Origin: Fibrobacter sp. UWB11
GTDB lineage: Bacteria; Fibrobacterota; Fibrobacteria; Fibrobacterales; Fibrobacteraceae
Direction: 5' to 3'
NCBI RefSeq assembly: GCF_900143015.1
Contig: NZ_FSRT01000001.1
Span: 1,550,001 to 1,614,000, forward strand
DNA length: 64,000 bases
The notes under the pieces are model-generated. The model had not been told where the DNA came from, searched no databases, and was given only the letters and a program-made list of their open reading frames with translations. How positions within the stretch are numbered: position 1 is the stretch's first letter; each line of letters opens with the position of its first letter. The position numbers were made by a program, and so were the translations under genes. Positions 43,183-52,171 of this stretch are shown here, one piece after another.

Positions 43183-45045
43183 GTGAGAAAAAAGCTTGCC
43201 GCTATAGCTGCTTTTCTTGGCATTTTTAGCATCGGTTCCATTTCCGCAAAGGATATGGAGATTACTCCGGGCTACTATGACGTAGATTTTGCGAAATACG
43301 ATTTTATTGATACGTCGCTAAACACAATCCAATTCCCGCAAGGAAACGCTAGTTTCGAGACTTTCTTCAAGAAACTTGATACGCTTGTTTTCGAGAACAG
43401 GGGCAAAGTGAGAATTCTCCACATCGGTGGTTCGCACTTGCAGGCAGACGTTATTTCCGGCCGCATCCGCGAGCACCTTATCAAGGAATACCCGGGTGCT
43501 TCGGCAGGTCGTGGATTTGTATTTCCATATTCGGCAGCAAGAACAAATACACCGGCAAGCTATGCAAGCTCTTACAAAGGCATTTGGGACAAGAACAAGA
43601 ATGTCCAGCGCGAAATCACAAAACCGCTTGGCCTCCTTGGCATTGCAATTAGCACCAGCGACCCGCGTGCAGAGCTCACTCTCCTTTTAGACAAGTATAA
43701 CAGCGAACCCATCTGGGGCGAAACAAGCTTTAGAGTGTTCGGATTTAGCGACAGCAACAATGTGGAACCGGTGCTCCGCATCGATTCGATGGATGTTTTC
43801 GGAACGTTCGATGCCTCTAGCCAGAGCTACGTTTTCACAAGTCCGCGCCCGATAGATACCATTCAAATTGCATTCCGCTGGGCAGATACAACCAAGCAGG
43901 CCGAAATCGCCGCGTTCATCACGGACTCGCTCTTTAAAGACTCTGTTGCACGAGCAGACTCACTCGCCCGCGTAGCAGACTCCATACGCCTCGATTCCCT
44001 TGGACTTTTGCCTTCTTCAAGTTCAGTGCCTCAAGCAGCTGCAGCAGCCGATTCCATGTTCCAAGGCGACTGCGAAGATGTTCTCGACACGAATTGCCTC
44101 AACCGTGACGAAGACTTGCAAGCCGCTTTGAAGGATTCAGCGGCAGTCGATACTATTCCTCCACGTCCGCGCTTTACGCTTACCGGTATTCTTGCCGAAA
44201 ACAACGCCCCCGGCATCACCTATACAAACGTAGGTATCAACGGTGCCAAAGTGGCAAACTACTTCGAAGAAACATGCCCGCTCTTTGAAAAGGAAATGTC
44301 TTATTACAAGCCGGACCTCGTAATTTTTGCAATCGGCATCAACGATGCAAACGTCGAAGTCTTTAACGACAAGCAATTCCGCGACGAATACGACATGCTC
44401 ATCAAGCGCATCCGCAAAGTGAGCCCGAAAACAGCGTTCATCTTTGAAACGAACAACGACTCTTACCGCAAAATCCGCAAGAAAAAATATGTGCAGCACC
44501 CGAACGGCGAAATCGCACGCAAGGCATTTTTTATGCTTGCCGACAAGCACAAGGCCGGAGTCTGGGACAAGTTCTCCATCATGGGGGGCTTAGGTTCCAT
44601 GGCGAAGTGGGAAAAAGCAGACCTCGCCAAAAAAGACAAGGTGCATTTCAAGACCGCCGGTTACCAATTGCTCGGCGACATGTTCTACAAGGCTTTGATG
44701 CAGGCCTATTTTGAGCACATCGCAAACCTCCCTGCCGAAGCCCCCGTAATTGCAAAAGCTGAACCGCAAGCACCTGCGTCTACACTCCCAGCAAAGCAGG
44801 CCGCCAGCGTCCAGTCCATTACGACATCAACGACAAAGCCTTTAGCTGTTCAATCTTCTGCAAAGGTAACAGCGCCTGCTACAAAGACCGCGCCGCAAAT
44901 GCCAAAAGTAGCATCGGCAGCCAAGGCCGACGTGCCTATGCCTAAAGTTTTACAGCAAGCGTCTCAAAACACGCAAAAACAAATTCAAATTCCATTGAAA
45001 CCGCAATCTCAAAATACGGAATCAACAGCACCCAAGGACAAATAA
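43183..45045 (+). CDS. SGNH-hydrolase-like exported protein (2 of 2)
   Basis: The protein has 620 residues. The GTG start follows the previous stop without a gap and has GGAGGGGG nearby. A signal peptide (about 1-23) precedes HIGGSH (Ser84 in block I), AIGINDANVE (Asn387, block III-like GxND) and DKVH (Asp485, His488), so the SGNH residue set is complete. A large insertion (about 245-320) is Asp/Ala/Ser-rich. The last 115 residues are Ala/Pro/Gln/Lys-rich and of low complexity, perhaps crossing the cell wall. A paralog of the gene before; both precede an MBOAT gene. Confidence 0.85.
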   Translation: MRKKLAAIAAFLGIFSIGSISAKDMEITPGYYDVDFAKYDFIDTSLNTIQFPQGNASFETFFKKLDTLVFENRGKVRILHIGGSHLQADVISGRIREHLIKEYPGASAGRGFVFPYSAARTNTPASYASSYKGIWDKNKNVQREITKPLGLLGIAISTSDPRAELTLLLDKYNSEPIWGETSFRVFGFSDSNNVEPVLRIDSMDVFGTFDASSQSYVFTSPRPIDTIQIAFRWADTTKQAEIAAFITDSLFKDSVARADSLARVADSIRLDSLGLLPSSSSVPQAAAAADSMFQGDCEDVLDTNCLNRDEDLQAALKDSAAVDTIPPRPRFTLTGILAENNAPGITYTNVGINGAKVANYFEETCPLFEKEMSYYKPDLVIFAIGINDANVEVFNDKQFRDEYDMLIKRIRKVSPKTAFIFETNNDSYRKIRKKKYVQHPNGEIARKAFFMLADKHKAGVWDKFSIMGGLGSMAKWEKADLAKKDKVHFKTAGYQLLGDMFYKALMQAYFEHIANLPAEAPVIAKAEPQAPASTLPAKQAASVQSITTSTTKPLAVQSSAKVTAPATKTAPQMPKVASAAKADVPMPKVLQQASQNTQKQIQIPLKPQSQNTESTAPKDK

Positions 45046-45066
45046 CAGTTCCTAAAGTCCCAAACC

Positions 45067-46917
45067 ATGCTTGACTACATCATCCCCTACCTAACTCGCA
45101 CATTCGCATTTGACCCGAACTCCCCGCTTCTCTTTACCCAGTTCTATTTCTGGGGGTTCTTCGCGGTAGTATTCGCCATCTTCTCGTTCGTACATAGCAA
45201 GCTTTTACTCCGCAACGCGTTCCTCTTTGCGACAAGCTTGTTCTTCTACTACAAGACGAGCGGAAGTTACGTGTGCATTCTCATCTTCTGCGTCATCGCA
45301 AACTTTTTCATTGGCAAGTGGATTGAAAAATCTACGGAAAAATGGAAAAAGAAGATGCTGATGATCATTGTAGTCATCATCGACTTGCTCGTTCTCTGCT
45401 ATTACAAGTATTCCTACTTCTTCTTGGACGCCCTTTACGACTTTACAGGTATCGAACTTCACGTTTACAATTTCTTTGCTGCAGCAAGCAACGCCATGTT
45501 CGGCACGCATTCGCTCGTCGACCAGATTATCCTCCCGGTGGGCATTTCGTTCTTCACGTTCCAGGCGATGAGCTACTGCATCGACATTTACCGCGGCAAA
45601 ATCAAGGCTGTCGATAACATTCTGAACTTCGGCTTTTACCTTTCGTTCTTCCCGCAGCTCGTGGCTGGCCCGATTGTGCGCGCCGACAAATTCGTTCCGC
45701 AACTTTACAAGCCGTATTTCCTCCCCCGTCGTGCATTTGGCATGGCTGTGTTCTGGATTTTGAACGGTCTTGCAAAGAAGATTATCTTGAGCGACTACCT
45801 CGCCACAAACTTTGTAGACCGCGTTTTCGACACACCGCTCCTCTTTACCGGCCTCGAAAACCTGATTGCCCTTTTCGCTTACTCGCTGCAAGTTTATGCC
45901 GACTTTTCGGGTTACACGGATATCGCCATTGGCGTTGCCCTCCTCATGGGTTTCCGCCTGCCGCAGAACTTCAACAGCCCGTACAAAGCAAAGAGCCCGA
46001 CCGAATTCTGGCGCCGTTGGCACATTTCGCTTTCTAGCTGGTGGCGCGATTACTTGTACATTCCTCTTGGCGGTAACAGAAATGCAACCGCAGGCACGTT
46101 CTTCTGGATGGGCTTCTTGAGCCTTGTGGCCATTCTTCTTTCAGGAAGCGTGTGGGTCGGTATCGCTCTCGGCGTGTTCTTCCTTTACATTGGCATTTTC
46201 GCTTACTTCAAGCCGGAATCCCGCAAGACCATTACCACGAACATGAACGCCATGGCAACGCAAATCGTTGGCGGTTGGTGGCATGGTGCTAGCTGGAACT
46301 TTATCATTTGGGGCGGTTTGAACGGCTTTGGCCAAGTATTCAACAAGCTCTGGGTCAAGCGCAGCGCAACGGTACGTGCATCAATTGCCCTTGGATTCTT
46401 TGCATTGAGCGCCATTCTCTACAAGCACTACACAATTCCTATATGTGCAATTACCGCCGTGTGGTTCGGTGTACTTTTCGTGGGTATTTACTCGACCATC
46501 ATTTTCCACCTGTTCAGCGACAAGAAAATGGAATGGCTCAAGACAGCCTGGAACGTTTCGCTCACGTTTGTGTTCATCACCTTTACACGTCTTTTCTTCC
46601 GTGCAGGTTCTAACCTCGACCCGGCAGAAGCAAATGAAGTCGCATGGAACACAGCAAAGAACATGGTGAACCAGATGGGCACCGCATGGCGCTGGGAAAC
46701 GATTCTCCCGATAGCCTGGGAACACATCAATATCATTCTCGTGTTTATCGCTGGTATGCTTATCCACTGGATTCCAAAGAAGTTTAAGTCCCGTTATCGC
46801 ATCACGTTCGCTTCGCTCCCGATTCCTGCGATGGTTGCAGCGACGGCGTTCATCATCTTCGTGATTTACCAATTCATGAGCGCAGATTCTTGCCCGTTCA
46901 TTTACTTCCAGTTCTAA
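45067..46917 (+). CDS. MBOAT-family O-acyltransferase (AlgI-like)
   Basis: The protein has 616 residues, longer than the usual 460-520. Motifs: LPVGISFFTFQAMSYCIDIYRG, FFPQLVAGPIVRADKF, VYADFSGYTDIAIGVALLMGF, FWRRWHISLSSWWRDYLYIPLGG, and WWHGASW with the catalytic His. Two extra hydrophobic segments are inserted before the WHG motif (about 340-375) and after it. It would pass acyl groups through the membrane to the two SGNH-type proteins encoded just upstream. It is the last gene of the hisS operon and is followed by a terminator. Confidence 0.93.
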   Translation: MLDYIIPYLTRTFAFDPNSPLLFTQFYFWGFFAVVFAIFSFVHSKLLLRNAFLFATSLFFYYKTSGSYVCILIFCVIANFFIGKWIEKSTEKWKKKMLMIIVVIIDLLVLCYYKYSYFFLDALYDFTGIELHVYNFFAAASNAMFGTHSLVDQIILPVGISFFTFQAMSYCIDIYRGKIKAVDNILNFGFYLSFFPQLVAGPIVRADKFVPQLYKPYFLPRRAFGMAVFWILNGLAKKIILSDYLATNFVDRVFDTPLLFTGLENLIALFAYSLQVYADFSGYTDIAIGVALLMGFRLPQNFNSPYKAKSPTEFWRRWHISLSSWWRDYLYIPLGGNRNATAGTFFWMGFLSLVAILLSGSVWVGIALGVFFLYIGIFAYFKPESRKTITTNMNAMATQIVGGWWHGASWNFIIWGGLNGFGQVFNKLWVKRSATVRASIALGFFALSAILYKHYTIPICAITAVWFGVLFVGIYSTIIFHLFSDKKMEWLKTAWNVSLTFVFITFTRLFFRAGSNLDPAEANEVAWNTAKNMVNQMGTAWRWETILPIAWEHINIILVFIAGMLIHWIPKKFKSRYRITFASLPIPAMVAATAFIIFVIYQFMSADSCPFIYFQF

Positions 46918-46944
46918 TTTAGACAACAAATGCGTAAGGCAAAA

Positions 46945-46970
46945 GAGGCGTGCTAAGCACGCCTTTTTTT
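46945..46970 (+). terminator. Intrinsic terminator of the hisS-MBOAT operon
   Basis: AGGCGTGC-taa-GCACGCCT followed by TTTTTTTATA. Confidence 0.9.
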
Positions 46971-47147
46971 ATAGACAAGCAAAGATAGAGATTACGGGGA
47001 CATCATCAATAAGATTGTTCTATATAATACATTTATCCAAATAAATTCAGAATAGCACTCAAGAAACTATGCTTTTGGGATCAATTCTTACATTTCTTTA
47101 CATCCCATTAATTTATTTTTATACAGTAAGTGATGAGGAGGAAATTT

Positions 47148-47801
47148 ATGCTCAAAAAAATCCACAACATTCTTGGAAAAATGTTCCTTTCGGGAGCTTC
47201 ATTCTTTTGGGCCAGTTGCGATCCGGGAACGTCCGCAGAAAATCCTTCTGCCACAATCGACATAGACCAAGAATTGGCTAAAATCAAGCAACCGGATACG
47301 ACCGGTTTGATAGGGCAATGTATTTCGGCAGAATCTTACTGCCATGATGTAACAGCCTATAATGCATACTACCTTCATGCCGCTGCAGCGGGCTCTATCG
47401 CACGAGAAAAAATTGACACACTCCTCAATGCAAATAAAATTTCCAAAGCAAAGTATGATTGTTTTAAGGAATCCATTGAAATAGAAAATATGCCCTTATA
47501 TGGGGTCTCTTCATGCTATGAATTAAGTCATTTTGAAGTAGTCCCAATTTTTGAAACATACCCAGACGAGATGGACTCTCTAGAAATAGAATATTTAAAA
47601 ACGCGTCAAAAAGAAAAGCAAGATGGATATCAAAATTTTCTGAGAAAATACAATCTAACGGAATGCGATACCTCGGAACATAAAGTTTTCATTAATGACC
47701 AATACATTAACGAGATTTTCAAAAACGACCAATACGAGCGTGAAACAATACGAGCCAAATTAGAGGAAATCAACGAAAAATTTGAAAAATGTGACATGTA
47801 A
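47148..47801 (+). CDS. Putative lipoprotein, unknown function
   Basis: The protein has 217 residues. The ATG at 47148 is used because GAGGAGGAA lies right before it; longer frames start inside that Shine-Dalgarno. The signal MLKKIHNILGKMFLSGASFFW has lipobox WASC (about Cys24). The mature part is rich in Glu/Lys and mainly helical, with several cysteines and a C-terminal segment KNDQYERETIRAKLEEINEKFEKCDM that could form a coiled coil. Single gene with its own terminator. No family recognised. Confidence 0.75.
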   Translation: MLKKIHNILGKMFLSGASFFWASCDPGTSAENPSATIDIDQELAKIKQPDTTGLIGQCISAESYCHDVTAYNAYYLHAAAAGSIAREKIDTLLNANKISKAKYDCFKESIEIENMPLYGVSSCYELSHFEVVPIFETYPDEMDSLEIEYLKTRQKEKQDGYQNFLRKYNLTECDTSEHKVFINDQYINEIFKNDQYERETIRAKLEEINEKFEKCDM

Positions 47802-47865
47802 GTCGTTGATACTCCGAGAGTTACAAAAAATTTTATAGACAAAAATGTCAATTTTCAAGAAATCG

Positions 47866-47893
47866 GCCTTGTTCCGCTTGGGACAAGGCTTTT
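47866..47893 (+). terminator. Intrinsic terminator
   Basis: GCCTTGTTCC-gcttg-GGACAAGGC (one bulge) then TTTTG. The remaining gap to 48093 is AT-rich with a TATAAT box at 48075-48080. Confidence 0.65.
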
Positions 47894-48092
47894 GAACAAT
47901 ATTTTACATTTGCAGAATACGACTTTTTGACCAATTTAAGCCGTTTTTACGCCAATTTCGCCCAATACTTTGTTACAACAAACTTACTTCATTGTTTCTT
48001 GTTAATAACTCGTTAAAAAACGCCCGAAAACTAGTGACAAAATCAAACAAAATGTGTATTTTTAGACCCATATATATAATACCGCTATTTTT

Positions 48093-49127
48093 ATGAAGAT
48101 CAAAACTATACTCATTGCAGGAGTCCTGCCTATCGCGCTTTTCGCAAAAGACGACGATATGGCCGGAAAAATTGTTCCTCGCCTGGTTGATTCTAAAACT
48201 ACAGAATTAACTCAAAATATCGAAGATCTCGCTAACATCGAGACTCAGGATCCTTCCGTTGGAAAGTTCGTCATCACCGAAAGCAACTTTTCCAGCAAAA
48301 AAATCAAGCCCAAAAAGCAAAGCAAAGCAAGTGCTCCGGCCAAGGTTTCCAAGGTCGAAGTAACTGATTTGGGAACCGAAGAAGGCATCAATAGCGATAG
48401 CCTCGATACCGAAGAAGCCGCACGCGAATATGCAGAAGCGGATGCCGACATCAAGGCTACAACGGACTCCGCCTCGACAGGCGCTCCAGAAAAGCTCTTT
48501 GTTCTCGACATGACGACTTCTATCATCCCGACAGAAAGCCGTCGTATTGCAGGCCATTATGGCCCGCGCAAGCACCGTATGCATCGTGGTGTTGACCTCG
48601 GTCTCTGCCACGGAGAAAACCGCGCTATCGTCGCCGCATTTGCAGGCAAGGTCGTCAAGGTCAGAAACCAGGGCCGTCGCAAGGGCTATGGTCGCTATGT
48701 GATCTTGGACCACGGCAACGGACTCACCACGCTTTACGCACACCTCGAACGCTGGAAGGTGAAAGTCGGTGACGAACTCCAGGCCGGCGATACACTCGGA
48801 ATTGGAGGCAACTCCGGTCGCTCGTTTGGCGCCCATTTGCATTTTGAAATGCGCTACAACGGCATTTACATCAACCCGGAAACCGTTTACGATTTTGCCG
48901 AAGGCACTTTCAGAGATATTTCCGTCACGCTCGACACAGACAAGCTCCAGGAAATCGAATCGGCTTACCAGAAAGAAATCGGCAAGAGCAAGTTCTACAA
49001 AGTTCGTCGTGGAGATTGCCTTGGAAAGATCGCCCACAAGTATGGCACATCGGTCCAACAGATTATGCGTTTGAACAATTTGAAGTCCGAAAAGATTCGT
49101 CCGGGTCAAGTTCTCCGCTGCTCGTAA
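48093..49127 (+). CDS. M23 family metallopeptidase with C-terminal LysM domain
   Basis: The protein has 344 residues. Signal peptide MKIKTILIAGVLPIALFAK. A charged, helical or disordered stretch (about 25-140) precedes the M23 domain: GHYGPRKHRMHRGVDLG has the zinc ligands His164 and Asp168, and AHLHFE has His250 (third ligand) and His248. A LysM domain fills the C-terminus (about 302-343: YKVRRGDCLGKIAHKYGTSV). It probably cleaves cross-links in peptidoglycan, or activates such enzymes as NlpD does. The order is the reverse of NlpD, where LysM is N-terminal. TATAAT lies 12 bases before the ATG, so the leader is very short. A terminator follows. Confidence 0.93.
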   Translation: MKIKTILIAGVLPIALFAKDDDMAGKIVPRLVDSKTTELTQNIEDLANIETQDPSVGKFVITESNFSSKKIKPKKQSKASAPAKVSKVEVTDLGTEEGINSDSLDTEEAAREYAEADADIKATTDSASTGAPEKLFVLDMTTSIIPTESRRIAGHYGPRKHRMHRGVDLGLCHGENRAIVAAFAGKVVKVRNQGRRKGYGRYVILDHGNGLTTLYAHLERWKVKVGDELQAGDTLGIGGNSGRSFGAHLHFEMRYNGIYINPETVYDFAEGTFRDISVTLDTDKLQEIESAYQKEIGKSKFYKVRRGDCLGKIAHKYGTSVQQIMRLNNLKSEKIRPGQVLRCS

Positions 49128-49166
49128 ACCGCAGGCAACTCACAGCAGTATTTCTATACTCCATTT

Positions 49167-49196
49167 AACAGCCCCTGAATTTCGGGGGCTGTTTTT
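49167..49196 (+). terminator. Intrinsic terminator of the M23/LysM gene
   Basis: ACAGCCCC-tgaatttcg-GGGGCTGT followed by TTTTGC. Confidence 0.85.
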
Positions 49197-49246
49197 GCAT
49201 TTGAAGGACGTTTTGAAAGACGTTTAGAGCGATTTTGCCGTTTTTT

Positions 49247-49286
49247 GATACCAAAATTCATTTTTCTGCTTATTTGGCACCATTTT
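49247..49286. repeat. TACCAAA-TTTGG element (copy 1 of 3)
   Basis: GATACCAAAATTCATTTTT, five bases, then ATTTGGCACCATTT. ACCAAA and TTTGG pair. Confidence 0.6.
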
Positions 49287-49331
49287 TTTTACTTTATTCG
49301 CTACATTTTTCACCCGATAACGAGTTCACAT

Positions 49332-49371
49332 GCTACCAAATTCCATTTTTCCCCCATTTGGTACCACAATT
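49332..49371. repeat. TACCAAA-TTTGGTA element (copy 2 of 3)
   Basis: GCTACCAAATTCCATTTTT, five bases, then ATTTGGTACCACAATT. Confidence 0.6.
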
Positions 49372-49425
49372 ACTGAGAACAATACGATATTTCAGCTCAA
49401 AAGACTTAATTTATCCATAAAAAAT

Positions 49426-49466
49426 GATACCAAAATTCATTTTTAAACGGATTTGGTAACAAAATT
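49426..49466. repeat. TACCAAA-TTTGGTA element (copy 3 of 3)
   Basis: GATACCAAAATTCATTTTT (the first 19 bases equal copy 1), then GATTTGGTAACAAAATTT. Confidence 0.6.
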
Positions 49467-49508
49467 TCGAAAAAAAACTCCTCCACAGCAAACCTAACAG
49501 CGATCCGC

Positions 49509-50879
49509 TTACTGTTTACTGATTTTATCGTATGCTTGGAGAAGTTCGCGATCCATGTCACGGCGATGCGCAGGAGAAGCAAACTTATTGAGCACCTGAC
49601 TCTTGTAGATGGTCCAGTTGCGCGAGAAAGCCATATGCATGACCGCCGCAATCAAAAGCCCCGGCAACAAGCTATAACTCCCTGTCATTTCACAAACCAT
49701 CACGACACCTGCAATCGGAGCCTTTGACGCCCCTGCAAAAAATGCAGCCATTCCGACAAGAATAAACATTTCCGGCATGCGAATAAATCCGGGAGCAACA
49801 AGTTCACATATTCCAGCAAACATGGCCCCCACCACGCCACCGATAAATAGCGACGGACCAAAGACACCACCCGAACCACCGGAGCCAACCGTCAAGGCTG
49901 TCGCCACAATCTTTGCAAGCACAACCCCAAGCAACAGCAGCACACCTACGCCCGAATGAGGAACAAGCCCAGACATCAAACGGTCGATAAAGTCAAAACC
50001 GCCGCCAGAGACTTCGGGATACACAAGGACCAAAAGCGAAATAAGCGCACCACCCACCGCAGGCTTGAGCCACGCAGGAGCAGTCCACTTGTTAAACCGA
50101 CGTTCCGCAGCATAATAGCAACGCACGTACATATAAGAAAACGGGAAACAGAAAATTCCGAGGAGCGCACACGCCAAAAGTTCTACACCATTTGTAAACG
50201 GGAAAGCCGACACACCGCTAATAATCGGTGCCGTCCCCACAAACGCAATATAGACCGTAAACGAAACAACAGACGAAACAATTGAAGTTGCAAAGGCATT
50301 CGATTCAAAGTCTTCGCGGTAAAGCATTTCGACCGACGTGAGCGCACCAGCCAACGGGGCCTTGAAAATAGCCCCTAGCCCAGCAGCAGTCCCTGCCAGC
50401 AAGAACTGCCCGCGCAACATCCGCGGCATCTTGAAAAACTTGCAGATGGTCGATGCAATCCCCGAGCCAATCTGCGAAATCGGTCCTTCGTACCCTGCAG
50501 AACCGCCCGTCGAAAGCGTAATGATACTTGCGATAAACTTAACCGGCGCCACGCGCGCACGAACGTTTCCACCCTGGTGGTGGAAAGAATAAATCATCTT
50601 GTCGGTGCCCTGCCCCGCCGTTTCTGGCGCACGTGCCACCTTGTGAATGAAAAGCCCGACGGCAAGCCCGCCAATTGCAGGAACAACCGCAAAAGCCCAC
50701 CACGGGAGCATTCCCAGCGTCCACGGCAAGCGCACAAATTCCATCGCGGCCCACAGCCCAAAATGGAACGCCACAGCCACAAGCCCAGTCACGCCCCCTA
50801 TAACTGCCGCAAGTGCAAGCTTGGGCATATAGCCATTCACCACGAGAAGTTTCGCTATCGTTCTATGAAATCGCTTCAC
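49509..50879 (-). CDS. ClC-family chloride channel/transporter
   Basis: The protein has about 456 residues from a GTG at 50879, which TATCTT precedes by seven bases; an upstream GTG at 50918 would add 13 residues. Ten or more membrane spans. Family selectivity motifs: GGSAGYEGPISQIGSG (in place of G(K/R)EGP.V), AGLGAIFKAPLAGALTSVE, and GSGGSGGVFGPSLFIGG (GxFxP). In the first motif Tyr precedes Glu-Gly-Pro, a variant. No CBS or TrkA_C domain is present. Channel or H+/Cl- antiporter cannot be told apart. It is a single gene on the minus strand. Confidence 0.92.
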   Translation of the reverse strand: MKRFHRTIAKLLVVNGYMPKLALAAVIGGVTGLVAVAFHFGLWAAMEFVRLPWTLGMLPWWAFAVVPAIGGLAVGLFIHKVARAPETAGQGTDKMIYSFHHQGGNVRARVAPVKFIASIITLSTGGSAGYEGPISQIGSGIASTICKFFKMPRMLRGQFLLAGTAAGLGAIFKAPLAGALTSVEMLYREDFESNAFATSIVSSVVSFTVYIAFVGTAPIISGVSAFPFTNGVELLACALLGIFCFPFSYMYVRCYYAAERRFNKWTAPAWLKPAVGGALISLLVLVYPEVSGGGFDFIDRLMSGLVPHSGVGVLLLLGVVLAKIVATALTVGSGGSGGVFGPSLFIGGVVGAMFAGICELVAPGFIRMPEMFILVGMAAFFAGASKAPIAGVVMVCEMTGSYSLLPGLLIAAVMHMAFSRNWTIYKSQVLNKFASPAHRRDMDRELLQAYDKISKQ

Positions 50880-50965
50880 GGGCCGCAAGATAGAAATTTT
50901 ATATAGCCTCACCAACACATTTTTTATATATTATTCCTCCAAAAGCGAAATGCTGTAAGAAAATT

Positions 50966-51553
50966 ATGCGAATTGAAGTACATCCAGAAAATCCGCAAGC
51001 ACGAGTTGTGAAGCAAGCGGCAGAAATTCTCGAAGACGACGGACTCGTCCTTTACCCCACCGAATCAGGCTATGCCATCGGCTGCAACGCCGAATCGCCC
51101 AAGGCCATCCACAAGCTCTATGCGCTCAAGAAGCCCATGAAAAAGTTCGTCATGGCGCTGATTGTTCCAGACATACGCTTTGCCACCGGCTACGCCCACG
51201 TGAGCAATTTTGCGTTCAACATCATCAAGCAGCGAGTGCCAGGGCCGTACACGTTCATTCTCCCGGCCGATCCGCATATTGCACGCAAGCTTGATGTCAA
51301 GCGCCCGGAAATCGGCATCCGCATTCCGACGCATCCGTTTTTCAAGGAACTTTTCCAGCATTTCGACAAGCCGATTCTCAGCACGGCCGCCAAGCTCAGC
51401 GAAGAAGACATTTACGAAACCGATGACATTTGGAAAACGTTCCAACATTCCGTGGACATGATGGTTGATTGCGGCAACATCGAAATCAATCCGACGAACA
51501 TCGTAAGTCTCGTTGGTGATTCTGTCGAAATCATCCGCGGCGAATTGCTGTAA
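50966..51553 (+). CDS. YciO/Sua5/YrdC-family protein (threonylcarbamoyl-AMP synthase-like)
   Basis: The protein has 195 residues, covering only the YrdC domain. LYPTESGYAIGCNAESPKAI corresponds to the ATP-binding start of the family (PTDT.YGLG in TsaC). KLYALKKPMKKFVMAL, GPYTFILPA, RPEIGIRIPTHPFFKEL and PILSTAAKLS follow. The KxR/SxN pattern of true TsaC is partly changed, so it is nearer to YciO than to the essential tRNA t6A enzyme; TsaC activity is uncertain. Predicted leader of about 28 bases with a TATATT box at 50927-50932. A hairpin terminator follows. Confidence 0.88.
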   Translation: MRIEVHPENPQARVVKQAAEILEDDGLVLYPTESGYAIGCNAESPKAIHKLYALKKPMKKFVMALIVPDIRFATGYAHVSNFAFNIIKQRVPGPYTFILPADPHIARKLDVKRPEIGIRIPTHPFFKELFQHFDKPILSTAAKLSEEDIYETDDIWKTFQHSVDMMVDCGNIEINPTNIVSLVGDSVEIIRGELL

Positions 51554-51610
51554 AAAACGCTGCAAGATTCCGCCATAGAAATCCCGCGAAGTCTTTGCAA
51601 TACAGAAATA

Positions 51611-51633
51611 GCCCCGCCGAAGCGGGGCCTTTT
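51611..51633. terminator. Hairpin terminator between convergent genes
   Basis: GCCCCGC-cgaa-GCGGGGC, followed on the plus strand by CTTTT. Confidence 0.7.
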
Positions 51634-51674
51634 AGCATTAACGTTTTCCCGCATCCGCGGGAATCACAACCGTA

Positions 51675-52160
51675 TTATTCTTCGCCATCTTCTTCGGCAT
51701 CATCGCTAGCAGTAGCAGCAGCGAAGTTGCCAAGCAAGACGCTCACGTCAACGGACTGCAAATCAGCAAGGCTCTTCACGCCCGTCTTCTTGTCTTCTTC
51801 GACTTTGCCGAAGGTAGAGACAATAACGTTTGCAGAACTAGCTTCAAAGCGACGCGTCTTGTTTGCGATGCTGTTGGAACCCTTGGTGGCCGGGAAGAAC
51901 TTGGCTTCGAGCCTTGCCATGTCCTGAGAATTCTTGACCGTCTGGAGAGCCTGGCAAGCGATCGCCCAAGTCTGCTTGTTCATGTCAATTGCATTATTGA
52001 CAAGTTCAAGAACCATAGAATTGCCCTTGAAGGACTTGGCGGTCGTGGCTTCGTAATGTTCCTTGGCCTGGTTGACATAGTTACCCTTCTGCATAAAGAG
52101 CATAGCGATAACGCCAAAGACGAGAACGGTAAGTGCAATGGAAATATTCTTTAAATTCAT
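51675..52160 (-). CDS. Single-span membrane protein, unknown function (pair member 1)
   Basis: The protein has 161 residues. N-terminal span (about 6-24) then KGNYVNQAKEHYEATTAK and a helical body (KTWAIACQ-like ALQTVKNSQDMARLEAKFF), ending in an acidic tail (DDAEEDGEE). The gene before it has the same plan (span, KGGYEEQAKR, helix), so the two look like diverged paralogs. They are 11 bases apart and co-transcribed. There is no cleavage site, so it is probably anchored in the inner membrane with the body outside. Family not recognised. Confidence 0.78.
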   Translation of the reverse strand: MNLKNISIALTVLVFGVIAMLFMQKGNYVNQAKEHYEATTAKSFKGNSMVLELVNNAIDMNKQTWAIACQALQTVKNSQDMARLEAKFFPATKGSNSIANKTRRFEASSANVIVSTFGKVEEDKKTGVKSLADLQSVDVSVLLGNFAAATASDDAEEDGEE

Positions 52161-52171
52161 GACGTTCTCCC

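Larger units (their letters stand above)
49128..49508. other. Intergenic region with three palindromic elements
   Basis: Besides the terminator, this gap between convergent genes holds three related elements of about 40 bases (49247, 49332, 49426). No coding frame is supported. Confidence 0.55.

Noticed and set aside
49247-49466. CRISPR array
   Set aside because: Only three degenerate copies with unequal spacing of 85-94 bases and no cas genes.
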